Assembly (NCBI RefSeq): GCF_000813825.1 | Contig: NZ_JWTA01000005.1 | Span: 62,001 to 126,000, forward strand | DNA from: Chryseobacterium taiwanense | Lineage (GTDB): Bacteria > Bacteroidota > Bacteroidia > Flavobacteriales > Weeksellaceae | Direction: 5' to 3' | DNA length: 64,000 nucleotides | Part shown: in pieces, positions 18,281 to 26,844 of the stretch | Layout of the letters: the number at the start of each line of letters is the position of its first letter | Numbering within the stretch: the stretch's first letter is position 1 | Translations under genes and position numbers: made by a program | The notes under the pieces: model-generated | What the model was told of the DNA's origin: nothing | Database searches by the model: none | Seen by the model: only the letters and a program-made list of their open reading frames with translations

Positions 18281-19326
18281 ATATAGTTGAAAAACATATT
18301 ATTTATTTTGGGCAATCGGTAAGAGATGCTCTCATCAAATTGGATGAAATAGCCCCTTCTTCTATTCTTTTTGTGGTTGATGAGGAAAGAAAACTTTTAG
18401 GTTCTTTAACTGATGGAGATTTACGTAGAGGTTTTATAAAAGGATTTGGTTTTGACAATAAGTTGTTAGATTTTGTTCAATCATCGCCAATTTCTATTAA
18501 ACATAATGAATACGATCTTAATCAGCTGGAAAGATTTAGAAAAGATTTATTAAAAATTATTCCCATCGTTAATGATGATAAAGTGATTGTTGATATTCTA
18601 GATTTTAGTATAAGAAAAACATTGATTCCAGCCGATGCTGTTTTAATGGCGGGTGGTAAAGGAAAGCGATTGAGACCGTTAACTGAAAATACACCAAAAC
18701 CACTTTTAAAAGTAGGTGATAAGCCCATAATTGAATACAATATTGACCGCTTGATTAATTTTGGAATTAAAACAATTAATTTAAGCATCAATTATTTAGG
18801 AGAGCAGCTGATTGATTACTTCAAAGACGGAACCCAAAAAGGCATTGAAATTAAATATGTAAAAGAAGATAAACCTTTAGGTACAATTGGCTCCGTACTA
18901 TTGGTTGAAAACTTTTATAATGATGATATCATCGTGATGAACAGCGATTTATTAACCAATATTGATTTTGCAGATTTCTTTAAAATATATAAGGAATCAA
19001 ATGCCGATATGGCTGTTGCTGCTACGTCTTACCACGTTGATGTACCTTACGCAGTATTAGAGGTTGGAGATGGTGTGGAAGTAAAATCATTGAAAGAGAA
19101 ACCAAGATATACTTATTATTCAAATGCAGGTATTTATATTATTAAAAAAGAAATTTTAAAAATGATACCAGAAAATCAGTTTTATGATATTACAGATTTA
19201 ATGGAGCGTGTACTGGAAATGAACTTAAAATTAGTAACTTATCCTATTAACGGTTATTGGCTTGATGTGGGTAAGCACGAAGATTTTAAGAAAGCTCAGG
19301 AAGATATTAAACATATTAAATTATGA
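18277..19326 (+). CDS. ptmE: PtmE-like sugar-1-phosphate nucleotidyltransferase with CBS pair
   Basis: This 349-aa protein has two CBS motifs in residues 1-120 (SSILFVVDEERKLLGSLTDG) followed by a nucleotidyltransferase domain with MAGGKGKRLRPLTENTPKP. The layout is that of Campylobacter PtmE, a glucosamine-1-phosphate guanylyltransferase feeding the GDP-linked legionaminic pathway. Its place after neuB and neuC is the same. CBS domains usually sense adenine nucleotides. The exact sugar is inferred from this comparison. A decayed copy of the C-terminus of such a gene follows at 19425. Confidence 0.82.
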   Translation: MNIVEKHIIYFGQSVRDALIKLDEIAPSSILFVVDEERKLLGSLTDGDLRRGFIKGFGFDNKLLDFVQSSPISIKHNEYDLNQLERFRKDLLKIIPIVNDDKVIVDILDFSIRKTLIPADAVLMAGGKGKRLRPLTENTPKPLLKVGDKPIIEYNIDRLINFGIKTINLSINYLGEQLIDYFKDGTQKGIEIKYVKEDKPLGTIGSVLLVENFYNDDIIVMNSDLLTNIDFADFFKIYKESNADMAVAATSYHVDVPYAVLEVGDGVEVKSLKEKPRYTYYSNAGIYIIKKEILKMIPENQFYDITDLMERVLEMNLKLVTYPINGYWLDVGKHEDFKKAQEDIKHIKL

Positions 19327-19424
19327 AGAGTTCAAGGTATATCTCAAGATTTTTTTTAATGAACCGATCTAATATAAATATTGACAATGAGTGATTTAAA
19401 AGTAATGTCTTACTCATTTGTTAG

Positions 19425-19493
19425 TTAGATATTTATAAGTATGAAGACTTAGAGAAAGCGCAAAATGATATAAATTATAAAAAATTTAAATAA
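19425..19493 (+). pseudogene. Remnant C-terminus of a second PtmE-like nucleotidyltransferase
   Basis: The frame ending in TAA at 19491-19493 reads LDIYKYEDLEKAQNDI, which lines up with LDVGKHEDFKKAQEDI at the end of the intact upstream protein (10 of 16 positions identical). A TAG at 19422 stands where the intact protein has Trp. Nothing upstream is clearly alignable. The fragment is a scar of a deleted or recombined paralogue, too diverged to be a recent tandem duplication. Confidence 0.7.
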
Positions 19494-20509
19494 TGAAAAA
19501 TTTTATACTTGTAATTGGACTAGGTTCAATGGGTAAAAGGAGAATTAGAAATTTACAGGCTCTTGGGATTAAAAATATTATAGGGCTGGATAACAGAGAA
19601 GATAGAAGGCAAGAAACGAGAGAAAAGTATCAAATTAAAACTGTTAGTAGTTTCGATGAAGCTATTACAAATTACATATTTGATGCGTTTGTTATTTCAT
19701 TACCTCCTGCTATTCACCATATCTATATGAAGAAGGCTATAGAATTGGGTATTTCGACTTTTATTGAAGCTAGTGTAGTTGATACCGATTTTGACCAAAT
19801 GATTAGAGATGCCAAAGAAAAAAATGTGTGCTTAGCGCCTTCGTGCACCTTGTTTTTTCACCCGGCAATAAAAAAAATAGCGGAAATAGTCCAAAATAAT
19901 GAACTAGGTAAAATTTCTAATTTTTTATATCATTCAGGGCAATATTTACCTGATTGGCATACTTATGAAGATGTAAGTGAATATTACGTTTCAAAAAAAG
20001 AAACAGGAGGAGGTAGAGAGATTGTTCCTTTTGAACTAACTTGGATTACTTTAGTATTGGGATTCCCGAAGAGAGTTGTAGGGTTATATAAAAATGCAAT
20101 TCAAATTGAAGGCGCCAATGATATTGATGATACCTATAATTTATTGATGGATTATGGTCAGTCGATATTTAATTTATCAGTTGATGTTGTCTCAAGGCAT
20201 GCAACTCGACGTTTGGTAATTAACGGAGATAAAAAACAACTTTACTGGAATTGGGATGATAATATGATAAAAGTTTATGATCCTGAAGTAAATGACTGGA
20301 AAGAAATAAAGTACGAGACAATTGCCGCTCAAAATGGTTATAACAAAAATATCACTGAACAAATGTATATTGATGAAATGAAAGCTTTTTTAATGGCTGC
20401 CAATAATGAGAGGCCTTTTCCTAATAATTTAGAACATGATCATCAGGTTTTAAAAGTGTTGTATGCTGTTGAAAGTTCAGATAATAATGATGTTATTGAA
20501 AAATTGTAA
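19493..20509 (+). CDS. Gfo/Idh/MocA-family oxidoreductase
   Basis: This 338-aa NAD(P)-dependent oxidoreductase has an N-terminal Rossmann fold (VIGLGSMGKRRIRNL) and a C-terminal alpha/beta domain. The EKP-type motif of sugar dehydrogenases in this superfamily is not conserved (FIEASVVD instead), so a normal hydride transfer to a hexose is uncertain. It follows the ptmE-like gene and precedes the cytidylyltransferase, the position of ptmF in Campylobacter legionaminic clusters. A role in amino-sugar precursor supply is suggested by that order only. Start overlaps the stop of the preceding remnant. Confidence 0.75.
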   Translation: MKNFILVIGLGSMGKRRIRNLQALGIKNIIGLDNREDRRQETREKYQIKTVSSFDEAITNYIFDAFVISLPPAIHHIYMKKAIELGISTFIEASVVDTDFDQMIRDAKEKNVCLAPSCTLFFHPAIKKIAEIVQNNELGKISNFLYHSGQYLPDWHTYEDVSEYYVSKKETGGGREIVPFELTWITLVLGFPKRVVGLYKNAIQIEGANDIDDTYNLLMDYGQSIFNLSVDVVSRHATRRLVINGDKKQLYWNWDDNMIKVYDPEVNDWKEIKYETIAAQNGYNKNITEQMYIDEMKAFLMAANNERPFPNNLEHDHQVLKVLYAVESSDNNDVIEKL

Positions 20510-21255
20510 TGATTGGAGTTTTTATCACAGCTAGATTAGGGTCATCCAGATTGAGTGAAAAGCATTTAATTGAAGTAAATGGCAAACCATTCATAAAATG
20601 GCTTGTTCAACGCTTTTTAATTGCGTTTAAAGCAAATATTGAAAGAAATGATTTGAAAATATTCATTACTACTTCCACAAAAATTGAAAACAAAAAATTC
20701 GAGTCTATTTTTGATAAAAGTGAAGCAGAAGTATATTATGGATCTGATGAAAATATTCCTTTACGTCATTTGAAATGTGCAATTGATAATGACATCGATT
20801 ATATAATTTCTATCGACGGGGATGATATTTTATGTTCTACTGAAGCTTCTAAAATAGTCTTAGATAAATTATTAAGTGGGTCGAAAATGGTACAGACTTT
20901 AGGATTACCTTTAGGAATGAATAGTACAGGCTATAGTAAAGAGTTTTTGGAAGAATCTTTACTTGGAAATGAATTTAATAAGCTTGAAACGGGTTGGGGA
21001 AAAATTTTTGATAAAAGCCATATTGAAGTTATCCAATTGAAAGATGAGAAAAGTACTGAAAATATAAGAATGACCTTGGATTATGAGCCTGATGCTGTTT
21101 TTTTCAAAAAAGTAATATCTAGTATTGATGTTTTAGATGTGTCGGATGACGCTTTAATTGGATCTATCATAACCAACAATTGGAATCAAATAAATGATCA
21201 TCTTGATGATATTTATTGGTCAAATTTTAATAAACAAAAACAAGAGGAAAATTAA
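20509..21255 (+). CDS. CMP-nonulosonate synthetase-like cytidylyltransferase (SpsF/NeuA group)
   Basis: This 248-aa protein has the N-terminal loop ITARLGSSRLSEKHL of the SpsF/KdsB/NeuA cytidylyltransferase superfamily and a metal-binding IDGDD. It most probably activates the nonulosonic acid with CTP (LegF/PtmB role), being the only such gene in the window and placed just after the nonulosonate synthesis genes. It is more SpsF-like than canonical NeuA, so the substrate could instead be a related acid. Start overlaps the preceding stop by one base. Confidence 0.72.
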   Translation: MIGVFITARLGSSRLSEKHLIEVNGKPFIKWLVQRFLIAFKANIERNDLKIFITTSTKIENKKFESIFDKSEAEVYYGSDENIPLRHLKCAIDNDIDYIISIDGDDILCSTEASKIVLDKLLSGSKMVQTLGLPLGMNSTGYSKEFLEESLLGNEFNKLETGWGKIFDKSHIEVIQLKDEKSTENIRMTLDYEPDAVFFKKVISSIDVLDVSDDALIGSIITNNWNQINDHLDDIYWSNFNKQKQEEN

Positions 21256-21266
21256 TTTTTTTTTAA

Positions 21267-22565
21267 ATGGAAGAAACTTATTCACAAAGACTACACAAGA
21301 TTATTCCCGGTGGGGCACATACTTATTCAAGAGGTGACGATCAATTTCCGTCTAATGCACCTTCAATTTTAGAAAGAGGAGAAGGAGCTTATGTTTATTC
21401 TCCGGATGGAAAAAAATATTTGGATTACGGAATGGGATTACGTTCTGTAAATATCGGGTATGGTAATAAAGAAATAGGAGATGCATGCTATGAAGAAATC
21501 TTAAAAGGAAATAACCTTACAAGGGCATCTTTAACGGAATTGAAAGCCGCAGAATTATTATGTGAATTAATCCCGTCTGTAGACATGGTTAAATTTGCAA
21601 AACACGGCTCTACAGTAACGACTGCTGCTGTTAAGCTTGCAAGGGCGTATACCGGCAAGAAATTTATTGCTATTCCGGTTGAACAACCTTTTTTCTCATA
21701 TGATGATTGGTTTATTGGTTCGACGGTTATTAGCCGTGGTACTGTTGATGAAGCTAGTCAGTTCACTTTAAAGTTCAATTATAATGATATTGCCTCTTTA
21801 AAAGCGCTTTTTGAAAAATATCCTGATCAAATCGCTGCGGTAATAATGGAAGCAACAACAACAGTAGAGCCAAAAGCTAATTTTTTACATGAAGTTCAGG
21901 ATTTGTGTAGAGCAAATGGTGCCGTATTTATTATTGATGAAATGATTACCGGTTTTAGATGGCATTTACAGGGGGCTCAAACCTATTATGGAATTGAACC
22001 GGATTTATGTACATTTGGTAAGGCTATGGCCAATGGTTTTGCAGTTGCTGCCTTAGCAGGAAAAAGAGAAATCATGCAGATTGGTGGTATATTAGAAGAA
22101 GGAAAAGAAAGAATATTCCTAACTTCTACAACTCACGGTGCAGAAATGAGTGCACTTGGAGCTTTTATAAAAACTATGGAAATCTTGAAGAGGGATCAGG
22201 TAGTTGAACATTTTTGGAATTATGGAACTAAATTGGTTAATGGTATAAATGAAATTTCTAAGGAATTGGGAATACAGGATCAATTTTATGTAGAAGGTTA
22301 TGCTTGTTCTCCAAATTATGTTGCAAAAGATAAAACAGGTAATGTGTCTTTAGCGATGCGTACTTTATTTGCTCAGGAAATGTTAGAGAAAAATATAATG
22401 ATGCCTTATATAGCTGTTTCTTATTCTCATAAGGATACCGAATTGGATATGACACTATCAGCAGCTAAGCGTGCTTTAACGATCTATCAAAAAGCATTGG
22501 AGAATGGTTTGGATGGACATTTAAAATCGCATATTATTAAACCGGTATTCAGAAAATATAATTAA
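21267..22565 (+). CDS. Class III aminotransferase, glutamate-1-semialdehyde mutase-like
   Basis: This 432-aa PLP enzyme has IIDEMITGFRWHLQGAQ and the PLP-lysine segment TFGKAMANG, both typical of class III aminotransferases and HemL. Real HemL would be a housekeeping gene; here it is embedded in a sugar operon, so a biosynthetic transaminase or aminomutase acting on a polysaccharide precursor or side group is more likely. It overlaps the nitrilase gene by one base, suggesting the two act together. Substrate unknown. Confidence 0.8.
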   Translation: MEETYSQRLHKIIPGGAHTYSRGDDQFPSNAPSILERGEGAYVYSPDGKKYLDYGMGLRSVNIGYGNKEIGDACYEEILKGNNLTRASLTELKAAELLCELIPSVDMVKFAKHGSTVTTAAVKLARAYTGKKFIAIPVEQPFFSYDDWFIGSTVISRGTVDEASQFTLKFNYNDIASLKALFEKYPDQIAAVIMEATTTVEPKANFLHEVQDLCRANGAVFIIDEMITGFRWHLQGAQTYYGIEPDLCTFGKAMANGFAVAALAGKREIMQIGGILEEGKERIFLTSTTHGAEMSALGAFIKTMEILKRDQVVEHFWNYGTKLVNGINEISKELGIQDQFYVEGYACSPNYVAKDKTGNVSLAMRTLFAQEMLEKNIMMPYIAVSYSHKDTELDMTLSAAKRALTIYQKALENGLDGHLKSHIIKPVFRKYN

Positions 22566-23347
22566 TGAAGGTAGCTGTCGTTTCTTTAAATTCGGTTTGG
22601 GAAGATAAAAAAGCAAATTTGGAAGAAATTGAACGTATAGTTCAATCATTACACCAAAAAGCAGAATATGTAATTTTTCCTGAAATGTCATTAACAGGTT
22701 TTTCAGTTTCTAATTTGGTTTTAGCTGAAGATTTCGAGAATTCGAATTCAATTAGGGCGATTCAAAAACTAGCAAAAAAAAATCAGGTAAACATTGTATT
22801 TGGGCTGTTGATTTCTAAAGGAGATAAAAAATATAACAGCTGCATTGCAGTAAACACCAAGGGAGAAATAGAAGGGAATTATGAAAAAATACATCTTTTT
22901 TCGTATAATGGCGAAGATGAATTAATATCCGGCAGTAATGAAGTTAAAAGCCTTTCTTGGAAGGGAGGGTGGGGATTAAGTATATGTTTTGATTTAAGAT
23001 TTCCTGAGCTTTATCAGGAATTATCGAAAGAGAACTTGATTTTGATCAATATAGCGAACTGGCCGAAGACAAGAGTCACCCATTGGAGAACTCTGTTGAA
23101 TGCTAGAGCAATAGAAAACCAAAGCTTTATGATTGGTGTGAACCGTACCGGTATTGATGGGAACGGTTTAGAATATGAAGAAAGTTCTTGTGTTTTTTCA
23201 CCTATAGGAGATAAATTAGATTCGTTTGCGGTTTCAAATACTATTAAAATATTTGATCTGGATCTTGAGCAGGCAATCCAATACAGAAAAAATTTCCCAA
23301 TCAAAAAAGATAGACAGGAAGATCTTTATAAAGAGTTTTACAGTTAA
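22565..23347 (+). CDS. Nitrilase-superfamily carbon-nitrogen hydrolase
   Basis: This 260-aa protein keeps the Glu-Lys-Cys catalytic triad: Glu40 in FPEMSLTG, Lys108 in YEKIHLFS and Cys141 in SICFDLRFPE. The family cleaves or exchanges amides (omega-amidase, carbamoylase, amidase) and can run as an amide synthase. Its coupling to the aminotransferase at 21267 and its place between nonulosonate genes suggest it trims or swaps an amide on a sugar or its donor. The exact reaction is not deducible. Confidence 0.85.
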   Translation: MKVAVVSLNSVWEDKKANLEEIERIVQSLHQKAEYVIFPEMSLTGFSVSNLVLAEDFENSNSIRAIQKLAKKNQVNIVFGLLISKGDKKYNSCIAVNTKGEIEGNYEKIHLFSYNGEDELISGSNEVKSLSWKGGWGLSICFDLRFPELYQELSKENLILINIANWPKTRVTHWRTLLNARAIENQSFMIGVNRTGIDGNGLEYEESSCVFSPIGDKLDSFAVSNTIKIFDLDLEQAIQYRKNFPIKKDRQEDLYKEFYS

Positions 23348-23361
23348 AAAATAAAATTACC

Positions 23362-24099
23362 ATGTTTTCAATAAAAGATAAAGTAATAGTAGTAACAGGA
23401 GGAAATGGATTATTAGGAAAACAGATGGTTTCTACATTTCGAGAACAGGGAGCAACAGTTGTTGCTGCCGATATTTATTTTGAAGAAAAAAATGAAGATG
23501 ATTTTATAATTAATATTACTGATGAAAATTCAGTAATGGAAGGGATTGCAACTATAGTTGAGAAATATAATAGAATAGATGGCTGGGTTAATAATGCTTA
23601 TCCGAGAACAAAAGATTGGGGGAATAAATTTGAAAACATACCACTTGAATCATGGCGTAAAAATGTAGATATGCACTTGAATGGTTATTTTTTGTGTTGC
23701 CAAGTTGTTTTGGAGCAAATGAAGAAGCAAGGTTCAGGTTCGCTGATTAATATGTCATCTATTTACGGATTAGTCGGACCAGATTTCACAGTATATGAGG
23801 GTACAGAGATGACCATGCCTGCGGCTTATTCTGCTATCAAAGGAGGTTTAAACAATTTTACCAGATATTTAGCTTCGTACTATGGTGAGTATCAAATTAG
23901 AGTAAACACAGTTTCTCCTGGGGGGATCTTTGACAATCAACCGGAATCATTCGTTAATAATTACAATAAAAAAGTGCCAATGAAAAAAATGGGAAGCCCA
24001 AAAGATATTGTTGCAGCTGTTTATTATCTTTTGACAGATGAAGCTTCATATGTGACGGGACATAATTTGGTTGTAGATGGAGGGTGGAGTATAATATAG
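23362..24099 (+). CDS. Short-chain dehydrogenase/reductase, PtmA-like position
   Basis: This 245-aa classical SDR has the cofactor loop VTGGNGLLGKQM, NNAYP in place of NNAG, Ser in INMSSIYG and the catalytic AAYSAIKGG (Tyr-x3-Lys). The last residues GHNLVVDGGWS are characteristic of the family. Campylobacter ptm clusters end with the SDR ptmA after the cytidylyltransferase ptmB; here the order is the same except for the inserted aminotransferase-nitrilase pair. The substrate is unassigned. Confidence 0.85.
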   Translation: MFSIKDKVIVVTGGNGLLGKQMVSTFREQGATVVAADIYFEEKNEDDFIINITDENSVMEGIATIVEKYNRIDGWVNNAYPRTKDWGNKFENIPLESWRKNVDMHLNGYFLCCQVVLEQMKKQGSGSLINMSSIYGLVGPDFTVYEGTEMTMPAAYSAIKGGLNNFTRYLASYYGEYQIRVNTVSPGGIFDNQPESFVNNYNKKVPMKKMGSPKDIVAAVYYLLTDEASYVTGHNLVVDGGWSII

Positions 24100-24126
24100 A
24101 TCTACATTAAAGTAATGTAATTTAAC

Positions 24127-25299
24127 ATGATTAACAAAGTAGTATATATAGGTTACCAGCCATTAACTGAAAAGGTTAAAGAAGATTTTTATTTTAAAAA
24201 TTTAAAAGAGAAAGGTATTAAAATTGAGTATTGGGATTTGTCGGAGGTATATTTTAAAGATCTTTTTAATGATCAGTTGGAGGATGACTTTATAGTTAAA
24301 ATAAATTCATTTTCTATACTAGAAGATTTGATAAAGCAGCAGGACAAATTAAATACTTTGTTTTTGAGTAATATAACGTTCGAATATAGAGTGCTTACTC
24401 TTTATAGATTATTATCAAAATACAAATGCAAAACATCTTTTTTTGCCAGAGGAGCATTACCTTTTGCGACATCTACCTCACATGTTGAGAATTTTATTTT
24501 TAAATTAAAGAAGGCTTTCGATCTAAATTTGCTATTTGGATATGTCAAAAATAAATATGCTTATTTTTTAAAGAAAAAGGGTATAGTTAAACCTTATTCA
24601 CTTGTATTTCGAGCTGGTGAAAAAGGTATTCAGACAATAGGTGTTGGTAGTGATATCGAAAATGAAAAATCGAAAATTATTGATGTGAATTCTTTTGATT
24701 ATGATAAATATGTAAAAACTAAAAATTCAAAAAATTTAATGGTAAATAAATATTGTGTTTTTTTAGATGAGTATTTTCCTTTTCATCCAGATTTCGAGAT
24801 GTTAAAAATTAGAACAATCGAACCAAATGAGTATTATGATAATTTGAATCGTTTTTTCAATTTAGTAGAAAATAAACTTAATGTAGAGGTTATTATTGCC
24901 GCACATCCTAAAGCAGATAAGTATAGGGAAAAGGATTTTTTTAATAAACGTAAAGTCTTTTTTAATAAATCAGCCGAATTGAGCAGGTATTCAGAGTTTG
25001 TAATAGCCCATTGTTCAAGTTCGATAAGTTTTGCAGTATTAAACAAAAAGCCAATTTTAACATTGACTTCGAATTCAATTAAAGAAGTAATGCCTAATTA
25101 TTATAATTTTATAAATCATTTTTCAAAAATTCTAGATACTCATTTAATAAATATTGATGATAATGTTTCTTCTGAAATAGTTTTGAGGGAACCTAATACT
25201 ATTAAATATTCAGAATACGCCTATAAATATTTAACTTCCTTAAAAAGCCAAGATATGATTTCTTCGGAAGTCTTTACTCAATCAATATTAAGTCTTTAA
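24127..25299 (+). CDS. Putative GT-B glycosyltransferase, candidate nonulosonate transferase
   Basis: I do not recognise this 390-aa soluble protein by family. It has two features of bacterial sialyltransferase-like GT-B enzymes: an HP motif (IIAAHPKAD) and, about 40 residues later, a serine cluster (VIAHCSSSISFAV). These recall the HP and S/T-S motifs that bind CMP in GT38/GT52-type enzymes. It lies just after the nonulosonate genes and is joined by overlap to a flippase gene. A transferase using the CMP-sugar is the favoured guess. Very AT-rich, Lys/Asn/Phe-rich coding suggests transfer. Other carbohydrate-polymer enzymes also carry HP and SSS motifs. Confidence 0.5.
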   Translation: MINKVVYIGYQPLTEKVKEDFYFKNLKEKGIKIEYWDLSEVYFKDLFNDQLEDDFIVKINSFSILEDLIKQQDKLNTLFLSNITFEYRVLTLYRLLSKYKCKTSFFARGALPFATSTSHVENFIFKLKKAFDLNLLFGYVKNKYAYFLKKKGIVKPYSLVFRAGEKGIQTIGVGSDIENEKSKIIDVNSFDYDKYVKTKNSKNLMVNKYCVFLDEYFPFHPDFEMLKIRTIEPNEYYDNLNRFFNLVENKLNVEVIIAAHPKADKYREKDFFNKRKVFFNKSAELSRYSEFVIAHCSSSISFAVLNKKPILTLTSNSIKEVMPNYYNFINHFSKILDTHLINIDDNVSSEIVLREPNTIKYSEYAYKYLTSLKSQDMISSEVFTQSILSL

Positions 25300-26834
25300 T
25301 GCAACAATCTTATACAAAAAATTATCTTAAAATATATCTCTGGCAGGGAGTTTCACTTGTGTTGAATTTCCTTTCCATGTTTGTAGTACTGCCTTATCTT
25401 ACTTCAGACCCAATTACCTATGGGATTTATTCTGTATGTATTTCTTTTTCAATTTTTCTTGTCTATGCCGATTTAGGATTTATGGGAGCGGGACAAAAAT
25501 ATGCAGCCGAATATTTTGCAAAAGGTGATAAGGAGGAAGAGATGAAAGTAATAGGATTTACCAATTTTATATTATTGGTTTTTTTACTCTTATTTTCGAT
25601 TGGCTTTTTTATTTTAAGTATACAACCTGAATTATTGGTTAAAGGAATCAAGTCGGCTCAACAGGAATATGTAGCATCATCCTTATTATTGATTCTGGCG
25701 GTTTTTACACCTACCACTTTGTTACAACGCTTGTTACAGATGATATTTGGGATTCGAATGGAAGATTTTATAGTGCAACGAACCAATATCTTTGGGAGTA
25801 TATTCAAGATACTTTCGGTTTTGTGGTTTTTCAGGGAGGGACAATATGATATAGTAGGTTATTTTCTTTTTACGCAGATTGTTAATTTATTAGCAGCATT
25901 AGTCAGTTTGATAATTGCACGAAAAAGATATGATTATGATTTTAGAGCGTTGTTTCTTGCTGTTTGTTTTAATAAAGATGTGTTTGATAAGACCAAATCT
26001 TTGGCATTTACCAGTTTGTTTATCACTATTTCTTGGATACTATATTATGAGCTTGATTCAATAGCTATTGGTAAGTTACTAGGAGCCAATCAAGTTGCTG
26101 TTTATGCTATAGGATTGACAGTTCTTTCCTTTTTTAGAAGTATTCTTGGTATTCTGTTTTCTCCTTTCAGTGTTCGATTTAATCATTTTATTGGTAATGG
26201 AGATGAAGAGGGTTTAAAGTCCTTTTATTTGCAAGTCGTTTCTATTTTGGCACCAATTATCGTATTTCCAATAATTACTATTGCTATTCTGGCACGCCCA
26301 ATTGTTTTTTCATGGGTTGGGCCTAATTATTCGGAATCAGTTATTGTAATACAATTTTTGGTTTTTTGCAATATTTTTGCCTTTGTTACTTATCCAACTA
26401 ACTTTATGTTAATAGCTAAAGAACGTCAAAGAACATTATATTTTATTAATACGCTCCTGCCTTTTGTATTTTGGACTGGTATCATATTTACCATCAATAT
26501 TTGGGGAGTAAATTCGTTTGCGGTTTTTAAATTATTAGCATTTGTATTTTCTGCTTTTGTATTATACAAGCTGATGATTGATTATTTGAAATTGACTTTT
26601 CTAGATTCGGTAGGAAAGATTTTTTTGCCGATGTTTTTTCCCTTATTGTTTTTAATTTTTGGTTCATTTTTGGTAAGAGACTATTTGCCTTTGGAACAAT
26701 CGAAAATAAATTTAGTGATAGTTGCAGTAGTCATGGGAGGATTGATTGTCATTTCTTTTGTAATACAATATTTTGCATCAGAAAAATGGAGACAGCAAAT
26801 GACTAAAACTTTGGGACTATTTAAATCTAATTAG
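25299..26834 (+). CDS. wzx: Wzx-type oligosaccharide flippase 1
   Basis: This 511-aa integral membrane protein has about 14 hydrophobic segments and belongs to the MOP/MATE-like polysaccharide exporter group. KNYLKIYLWQGVSLVLNFLS at the start and the late loop FMLIAKERQRTLYF are typical. It should move undecaprenyl-linked repeat units across the inner membrane. It shares one base with the preceding gene. A second flippase lies at 43124. Confidence 0.88.
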   Translation: MQQSYTKNYLKIYLWQGVSLVLNFLSMFVVLPYLTSDPITYGIYSVCISFSIFLVYADLGFMGAGQKYAAEYFAKGDKEEEMKVIGFTNFILLVFLLLFSIGFFILSIQPELLVKGIKSAQQEYVASSLLLILAVFTPTTLLQRLLQMIFGIRMEDFIVQRTNIFGSIFKILSVLWFFREGQYDIVGYFLFTQIVNLLAALVSLIIARKRYDYDFRALFLAVCFNKDVFDKTKSLAFTSLFITISWILYYELDSIAIGKLLGANQVAVYAIGLTVLSFFRSILGILFSPFSVRFNHFIGNGDEEGLKSFYLQVVSILAPIIVFPIITIAILARPIVFSWVGPNYSESVIVIQFLVFCNIFAFVTYPTNFMLIAKERQRTLYFINTLLPFVFWTGIIFTINIWGVNSFAVFKLLAFVFSAFVLYKLMIDYLKLTFLDSVGKIFLPMFFPLLFLIFGSFLVRDYLPLEQSKINLVIVAVVMGGLIVISFVIQYFASEKWRQQMTKTLGLFKSN

Positions 26835-26844
26835 TTTTTAACTT

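Noticed and set aside
19381..19440. TTGACA near 19381 as a sigma-70 -35 box
   Set aside because: Bacteroidota primary sigma factor uses TTTG/TAnnTTTG, no matching -7 box follows, and the sequence lies in a decayed remnant region.
21267..22565. Housekeeping hemL (glutamate-1-semialdehyde aminomutase)
   Set aside because: Motifs fit the wider class III family, but the gene is coupled to a nitrilase gene inside a sugar operon, so a haem role is unlikely.
24127..25299. Polymerase or flippase
   Set aside because: No series of membrane segments is present; the protein reads as a soluble two-domain enzyme.
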